Assembly: GCA_050944055.1 (NCBI GenBank)
Contig: JBMNQI010000013.1
Location: 1 to 42,536 of the forward strand
Direction of reading: 5' to 3'
DNA: 42,536 nucleotides
Source of the DNA: JBMNQI01 sp050944055
Lineage (GTDB): Bacteria; Bacillota; Clostridia; Oscillospirales; Oscillospiraceae
The notes below the pieces were generated by a model. The model saw nothing but the letters and a program-made list of their open reading frames with translations. It had not been told where the DNA came from and ran no database searches. The translations under genes were made by a program, and so were the position numbers. Below, piece by piece: positions 38,573 through 42,536 of this stretch (positions within the stretch are counted from its first letter, which is position 1; each line of letters begins with the position of its first letter).

Positions 38573-39473
38573 CGCGCACTGCGACACGGCATACGAGATG
38601 TTCAGGCATTCATACGGCCTGTACGAGAATCCGGGACATACGGACCTGCGCCGGGGCCTTGAGCTTATGCCCTACGCGCAGTTTTACGCAATCTTCGCCC
38701 TGCCCGGGGAGGCGGAGATTTTTGAGAGAGAGCTTAACTGGCTGCTCAGTGAAATAGAATTTAACGCCGGGCGCGTAAGCCTCTGCCGGACAGCGAAGGA
38801 GGCGGGGGCTGCCGCCGATGAGGGCAGGGCCGCGGCCTTCATATCGGTCGAGGGGGCGGAGCTTCTGGGCTGCTCTATAGACGGGCTGGAAAAAGCCTGG
38901 GAAAAAGGCGTCCGGGCCGTGAACCTGACCTGGAACGAAGACAACGAACTCGCCGGTGCGGCCGCTACCGGCAACAATCTTGGGCTGACTCAAAAGGGGC
39001 GCGAATTTGTACGCGCCGCCAACGAGCTCGGCGTCATAATAGACGTTTCACACCTGAGCGAGAGGGCTTTCTGGGATATATGCGAGGTTACGGACGCCCC
39101 TTTCATGGCGAGCCATTCCAATTCAAAGGCGATATGCCCGCATTTCCGCAATCTTACGGACGCGCAGTTTTGCGAAATCGCAAGGCGGGGCGGCGCGGTC
39201 GGTTTGAATCTTTACACGGGTTTTCTGGGCGGGAACAGTATAAGCGACGTTGTATCTCACTTTGAGCGTTTTATTTCGCTCGGCGGCGAGAAAACGCTCG
39301 CTCTCGGCTCCGACCTCGACGGATGCGACAGCCTGCCAGAAGGGATTAACGGCATACAGGACATGCTTAAGCTGCGCTGTAAGCTGAGTGAGAGCGGATA
39401 CGGCGATACGCTGCTTGACGATGTATTTTATAATAATCTGATGAGATTGGTGGAGAGAATATGCGGTATCTGA
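38562..39473 (+). CDS. Membrane dipeptidase family (M19) protein
   Basis: A 303-residue zinc dipeptidase related to renal dipeptidase. H6 and D8 in FDAHCDT bind the first metal. The bridging glutamate is in AAFISVEGAELL. The two histidines are in VIDVSHLSER and ASHSNSKAICPHFRNL, and the last aspartate is in LGSDLDGCDSLP. Bacterial M19 enzymes cleave dipeptides, including D-amino-acid-containing ones, and often help recycle peptides. It has no signal peptide, so it is probably cytoplasmic. The ATG overlaps the yraN 3' end by 11 bases and its stop region overlaps the thrC start, so it is cotranscribed with housekeeping genes; that link looks incidental rather than functional. Confidence 0.94.
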   Translation: MLFDAHCDTAYEMFRHSYGLYENPGHTDLRRGLELMPYAQFYAIFALPGEAEIFERELNWLLSEIEFNAGRVSLCRTAKEAGAAADEGRAAAFISVEGAELLGCSIDGLEKAWEKGVRAVNLTWNEDNELAGAAATGNNLGLTQKGREFVRAANELGVIIDVSHLSERAFWDICEVTDAPFMASHSNSKAICPHFRNLTDAQFCEIARRGGAVGLNLYTGFLGGNSISDVVSHFERFISLGGEKTLALGSDLDGCDSLPEGINGIQDMLKLRCKLSESGYGDTLLDDVFYNNLMRLVERICGI

Positions 39474-40945
39474 GCACGAGGGACGCGGGCGCGAGAGTTA
39501 CGTCCGCAGAGGCGATTATTCAGGGGCTTGCGCCCGACGGGGGGCTCTATACTCCGGAAATGCTGCCAAGGCTTCCGGGCCGGGCGCTTTCGGAGTTGAC
39601 GGATATGAATTACCGCCAGCGCGCCGTATACGTTATGAGCGGATTCCTGGAGGATTTCACGATAGCGGAGCTGACCGACTTTGCCAATAAGGCTTACAAT
39701 GCGGAGAGGTTTGACCATCCCGAGGTGGCTCCGATACATTCCATTGACGACACGACGCATTTTCTGGAGCTCTGGCACGGCCCGACGGCCGCGTTTAAGG
39801 ATATGGCGCTGCAGATGCTGCCCCATTTTCTCAGCGCGTCGCTCGTAAAGAGGTCGGAGGAAAAGACGGCATGCATACTTGTTGCCACCTCCGGAGATAC
39901 GGGGAAGGCCGCTCTTGAGGGCTTCTGCGACGTCGACAGGACGAAGATACTTGTCTTCTATCCTAAAGACGGCGTATCGGCCATACAGGAGCTTCAGATG
40001 GTCTCGCAGAGCGGGCGAAACGTGGGCGTCTGCGCCGTCGTCGGCAATTTTGACGACGCGCAAAGCGGGGTCAAGTCGATTTTCTCGGACGAGAAGCTCC
40101 GCAGCGAGCTCGCCTCCCGCGGCTATTTCCTCTCGTCGGCCAACTCCATAAACTGGGGCAGGGTGCTGCCGCAGATAGTGTATTATATTTCCGCCTACTG
40201 CGACCTTGTTAAACAGGGTAAGATAGCGCTTCGGGACGAGATAAACATATGCGTGCCGACGGGCAACTTCGGCAATATACTTGCCGCCTATTATGCAAAG
40301 CAGATGGGCCTGCCTGTTAAGAAGCTTATCTGCGCGTCCAACCAGAATAACGTCCTGACGGACTTTTTGAAAACAGGCGTGTACGACAGGAACCGCCGCT
40401 TTTACAACACGATATCCCCCTCGATGGATATACTCATATCAAGCAACCTTGAGCGCCTGCTATACAGCCTCTGCCTGAACGACCGCGAGGTCACGCAGTA
40501 TATGCAGAGCCTTAAGGATACGGGGCGATACAAGATATCATCCCAGATGTTCCGCAGGATTAGCGAGGACTTCGCAGCGGGCTACTGCACCGAGGAGGGC
40601 GCAATGCAGGTAATCCGGGCGACTCATGAGAAATACGGCTATCTCATCGACCCGCACACCTCGGTGGCTTTTGAGGTGCTGCTGCGCTACCGGCACGACA
40701 GCGGCGACAGAACGCCCGCGGTCATAGCCTCGACGGCAAGCCCATATAAATTCTGCGACAGCGTGCTCATATCCCTGGGCGAGGAGCCCGTTTCCGCGGG
40801 CGTTGAGCTTATCGACCAGCTTTACAGCAAGACGGGCGCCGCCGTCCCCGCGCCTTTGGCAGCCCTGAAGCATAAAAAGCCGCGTTTCAACAATGTGGCC
40901 GACAAGGAACGAATGGCAGACGTCGTAAAGGCGTTTCTGCGCTGA
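39461..40945 (+). CDS. thrC: Threonine synthase
   Basis: The PLP enzyme converting O-phosphohomoserine to threonine and phosphate. It has 494 residues, the longer form found in many Clostridia and Gram-negative bacteria. The N terminus MRYLSTRDAGARVTSAEAIIQGLAPDGGLYTPE is characteristic. The PLP lysine is K113 in GPTAAFKDMALQMLP. The phosphate-binding and cofactor segments are VATSGDTGKAALEGF, FYPKDGVSAIQELQM and VPTGNFGNILAAYYAKQMGLP. LIDPHTSVAFEVL near the C terminus is also conserved. GGAG lies about six bases before the ATG. No other threonine biosynthesis gene is in the window and no leader-type attenuator precedes it. Confidence 0.97.
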   Translation: MRYLSTRDAGARVTSAEAIIQGLAPDGGLYTPEMLPRLPGRALSELTDMNYRQRAVYVMSGFLEDFTIAELTDFANKAYNAERFDHPEVAPIHSIDDTTHFLELWHGPTAAFKDMALQMLPHFLSASLVKRSEEKTACILVATSGDTGKAALEGFCDVDRTKILVFYPKDGVSAIQELQMVSQSGRNVGVCAVVGNFDDAQSGVKSIFSDEKLRSELASRGYFLSSANSINWGRVLPQIVYYISAYCDLVKQGKIALRDEINICVPTGNFGNILAAYYAKQMGLPVKKLICASNQNNVLTDFLKTGVYDRNRRFYNTISPSMDILISSNLERLLYSLCLNDREVTQYMQSLKDTGRYKISSQMFRRISEDFAAGYCTEEGAMQVIRATHEKYGYLIDPHTSVAFEVLLRYRHDSGDRTPAVIASTASPYKFCDSVLISLGEEPVSAGVELIDQLYSKTGAAVPAPLAALKHKKPRFNNVADKERMADVVKAFLR

Positions 40946-40968
40946 TTTTTACGTATAGGAGGCACTGT

Positions 40969-41646
40969 ATGGGACTGTACGCGATAGGGGATTTGCATCT
41001 CTCCCTGTCCGTGCCGAAGCCCATGGATGTTTTCGGCCCGCTTTGGGAAAATTATGTAGAGCGGATAAAACAGGGCTTCTCATCTCTGGGCCCGGACGAC
41101 GTTACCGTTCTGTGCGGCGACTCGTCCTGGGGAATGAACCTGGAAGAGGCCAGGCAGGACCTGCTGTTTATAGACAGCCTGCCGGGGAAAAAGCTGATTT
41201 TAAAGGGCAACCACGACTACTGGTGGACTACGGCTGCGAAGATGAGGGCTTTTTTCGCCGCAAACGGCATAGAGACGATAGAGATACTCCACAACAACTG
41301 CCATTTCTACGGCGACTACGGCGTATGCGGCACGCGCGGCTGGTTTTTGGAGGAGAGTCCGGAGGATACGAAGGTTCTAAACCGGGAGCTAATCAGGCTG
41401 CGCGCGTCGCTCGGCGCCGCCGGTGAGAAGGAGAAGCTCTGCTTTTTGCATTACCCGCCGAAATATGAGGGCTACGAGTGCCCCGAAATCATCGGCATTA
41501 TGCGCGAATTCGGAGTGAAGCGCTGCTTTTACGGACATCTCCACGGCAATAGTCATCGACTGGCCAGGAGGGGCGAATACGACGGGATTGATTATACGCT
41601 GGTTTCGGCCGATTTTCTGCGGTTTAAACCCTATCAGGTACTGTAA
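40969..41646 (+). CDS. Calcineurin-like metallophosphoesterase
   Basis: A 225-residue cytoplasmic phosphoesterase. The full dinuclear metal motif set is visible: GDLH (D8, H10), the bridging aspartate in LCGDSSWG, GNHD (LILKGNHDYWW) near residue 85, the histidine in CFLHYPPKYEGYE, and GHLH (FYGHLHGNSH) near the C terminus. The compact size and the VPKPMDVFGPLWENY insertion are typical of a clostridial subgroup whose substrate is undefined; nucleotides, phosphoproteins or phosphodiesters are all possible. It follows thrC by 23 bases with AGGAGG before the ATG. It is the last gene before the separate tig promoter. Confidence 0.93.
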   Translation: MGLYAIGDLHLSLSVPKPMDVFGPLWENYVERIKQGFSSLGPDDVTVLCGDSSWGMNLEEARQDLLFIDSLPGKKLILKGNHDYWWTTAAKMRAFFAANGIETIEILHNNCHFYGDYGVCGTRGWFLEESPEDTKVLNRELIRLRASLGAAGEKEKLCFLHYPPKYEGYECPEIIGIMREFGVKRCFYGHLHGNSHRLARRGEYDGIDYTLVSADFLRFKPYQVL

Positions 41647-41712
41647 AGACGCCAGAGGTGACAAAATCACCGTAAAAATATCGCCAAACCAATTATAATT
41701 ATAAAAAACATA

Positions 41713-41741
41713 TGGAAATCCCGGCGCAAGTTTGATATAAT
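41713..41741 (+). promoter_or_regulatory. tig promoter
   Basis: TGGAAA (41713-41718), 17 bases, a perfect TATAAT (41736-41741) and an extended -10 TG at 41733-41734. Transcription would start about 40 bases before the tig ATG. Confidence 0.75.
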
Positions 41742-41790
41742 ATATTAACTGTGGGTATACCACTTCATATGACACTGGAGGAAATAAATA

Positions 41791-42536
41791 ATGAAGTTAA
41801 AAAGCATCGAAAAAACCGAGGCGAATACGGCAGTCTTATACATCGAGGTCGGAGCAGATGAGTTTGAGGAAGGCATAAACGAGAGCTACAAAAAGAACCG
41901 CCATGAAATCACCGTTCAGGGCTTCAGGAAGGGCAGGGCTCCCAGGAAGGTTATCGAGGCTGTCTACGGTCCCTCGGTTTTTTATGAGGATGCCATAAAC
42001 TTCACCTATCCAAAGGCGTACGCCGAAGCGGTCGTTGAGGCCGGCATCGAGCCTGTCGACCGTCCCCATGTCGAGATTGACAGTTTCCCCACCGCGGAAG
42101 GTTATACGTTTAAAGCCACCGTTACCGTTTATCCTGAGGTAAAGCTCGGGGAATATAAAGGGCTTAAAGCGTCAAAAAAGGCCAGGGAGGTCACGGACGA
42201 AGATATAGACGCCGAGATTGAGCGTCTGCGTGAAAGAAATTCCCGGCTCCAGACCGCCGAAAGGGAGGCGCGGGACGGTGATGTAGCTATCATTGATTTT
42301 CAGGGCTTTCATGAAGGCGAGCCGTTCGAGGGCGGAAAAGCAGAAAAATACAATCTCACTCTCGGCAGCGGCAGCTTTATACCCGGCTTTGAGGAGCAGG
42401 TAGTCGGCATGAAAGCCGGAGAAGAAAAGGACGTCAACGTTACCTTCCCGGAGGACTTCAGCGAAAAATTCGGGGGAAAAGACGTCGTATTCAAGGTCAA
42501 GCTCCACGAGGTCAAGGAAAAGCTGCTCCCGGAAGT
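41791..42536 (+). CDS. tig: Trigger factor, N-terminal part (3' truncated by window)
   Basis: A ribosome-associated chaperone and peptidyl-prolyl isomerase that receives nascent chains at the exit tunnel. 248 codons are visible and the frame is still open at the window end. The ribosome-binding signature GFRKGRAPRKVIE is at residues 44-56. The N-terminal domain (VGADEFEEGINESYKKNRHEITVQ) is complete. The FKBP-like isomerase domain runs from about residue 155 (DGDVAIIDFQGFHEGEPFEGG, LGSGSFIPGFEEQVVGMKAGEEKDVNVTFPEDF). The substrate-binding C-terminal arms lie beyond the window. GGAGG lies nine bases before the ATG. In many Bacillota tig is followed by clpP and clpX, which would be expected next. 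Confidence 0.97.
   Translation, partial: MKLKSIEKTEANTAVLYIEVGADEFEEGINESYKKNRHEITVQGFRKGRAPRKVIEAVYGPSVFYEDAINFTYPKAYAEAVVEAGIEPVDRPHVEIDSFPTAEGYTFKATVTVYPEVKLGEYKGLKASKKAREVTDEDIDAEIERLRERNSRLQTAEREARDGDVAIIDFQGFHEGEPFEGGKAEKYNLTLGSGSFIPGFEEQVVGMKAGEEKDVNVTFPEDFSEKFGGKDVVFKVKLHEVKEKLLPE

Noticed and set aside
41654..41671. GGTGA/TCACC hairpin after the metallophosphoesterase as a terminator
   Set aside because: The stem is about five base pairs without a T run; too weak to call.

Overview
The window looks like chromosomal DNA of an endospore-forming member of the Clostridia (Bacillota). Evidence: the dnaG-rpoD pair, the rplS-lepB-rbgA-rnhB-yraN cluster, a spore germination protein of the YpeB family, a TagO/MnaA wall-polymer pair, a DegV protein, a PadR/DUF1700 pair, strong AGGAGG-type ribosome binding sites and sigma-A promoters. 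Coding DNA is fairly GC-rich with many ATA isoleucine and AGG/AGA arginine codons, and several intergenic stretches are AT-rich. A named genus cannot be supported from the sequence alone. No insertion sequence, prophage, CRISPR array or rRNA was seen. There is one tRNA, tRNA-Pro(CGG).

Layout. 1-3420: 3' part of dnaG, rpoD, and an unrecognised lipoprotein. 3521-13936: a catabolic or redox locus. A peptide-type ABC importer (two permeases, two ATPases, a possible 57-residue membrane protein) is read leftward. Rightward, from its own promoter, come an AprA-like FAD oxidoreductase, a two-cluster ferredoxin, an M42 aminopeptidase, the importer's solute-binding lipoprotein and an amidohydrolase. 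This is the best candidate for an undescribed pathway: uptake of a peptide-like or amide compound, hydrolysis, and a ferredoxin-coupled redox step. 14019-18002: ypeB, gltX and trpS; gltX and trpS diverge from promoters whose -35 boxes overlap.

18042-22080: tagO, mnaA/wecB and a membrane-anchored LolA-like protein, convergent with three small uncharacterised genes (79, 120 and 114 residues) forming a leftward operon. 22222-25808: degV, a lipid kinase, a DNA-deoxyinosine-type glycosylase, and DUF1700/PadR. 26027-29750: an MBOAT/SGNH acyl-transfer pair and an alpha/beta hydrolase. 29908-31911: a TetR regulator and a MATE exporter behind a promoter that overlaps two palindromic operator boxes.

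32030-42536: tRNA-Pro, then a long rightward housekeeping run: M50 protease, two radical-SAM-associated proteins, rplS with a structured leader and TTG start, lepB, rbgA, rnhB, yraN, an M19 dipeptidase, thrC, a metallophosphoesterase, and the 5' part of tig. Functions come from motif and family recognition by eye; no search was run. Promoter, terminator and start-codon calls come from reading the sequence directly.
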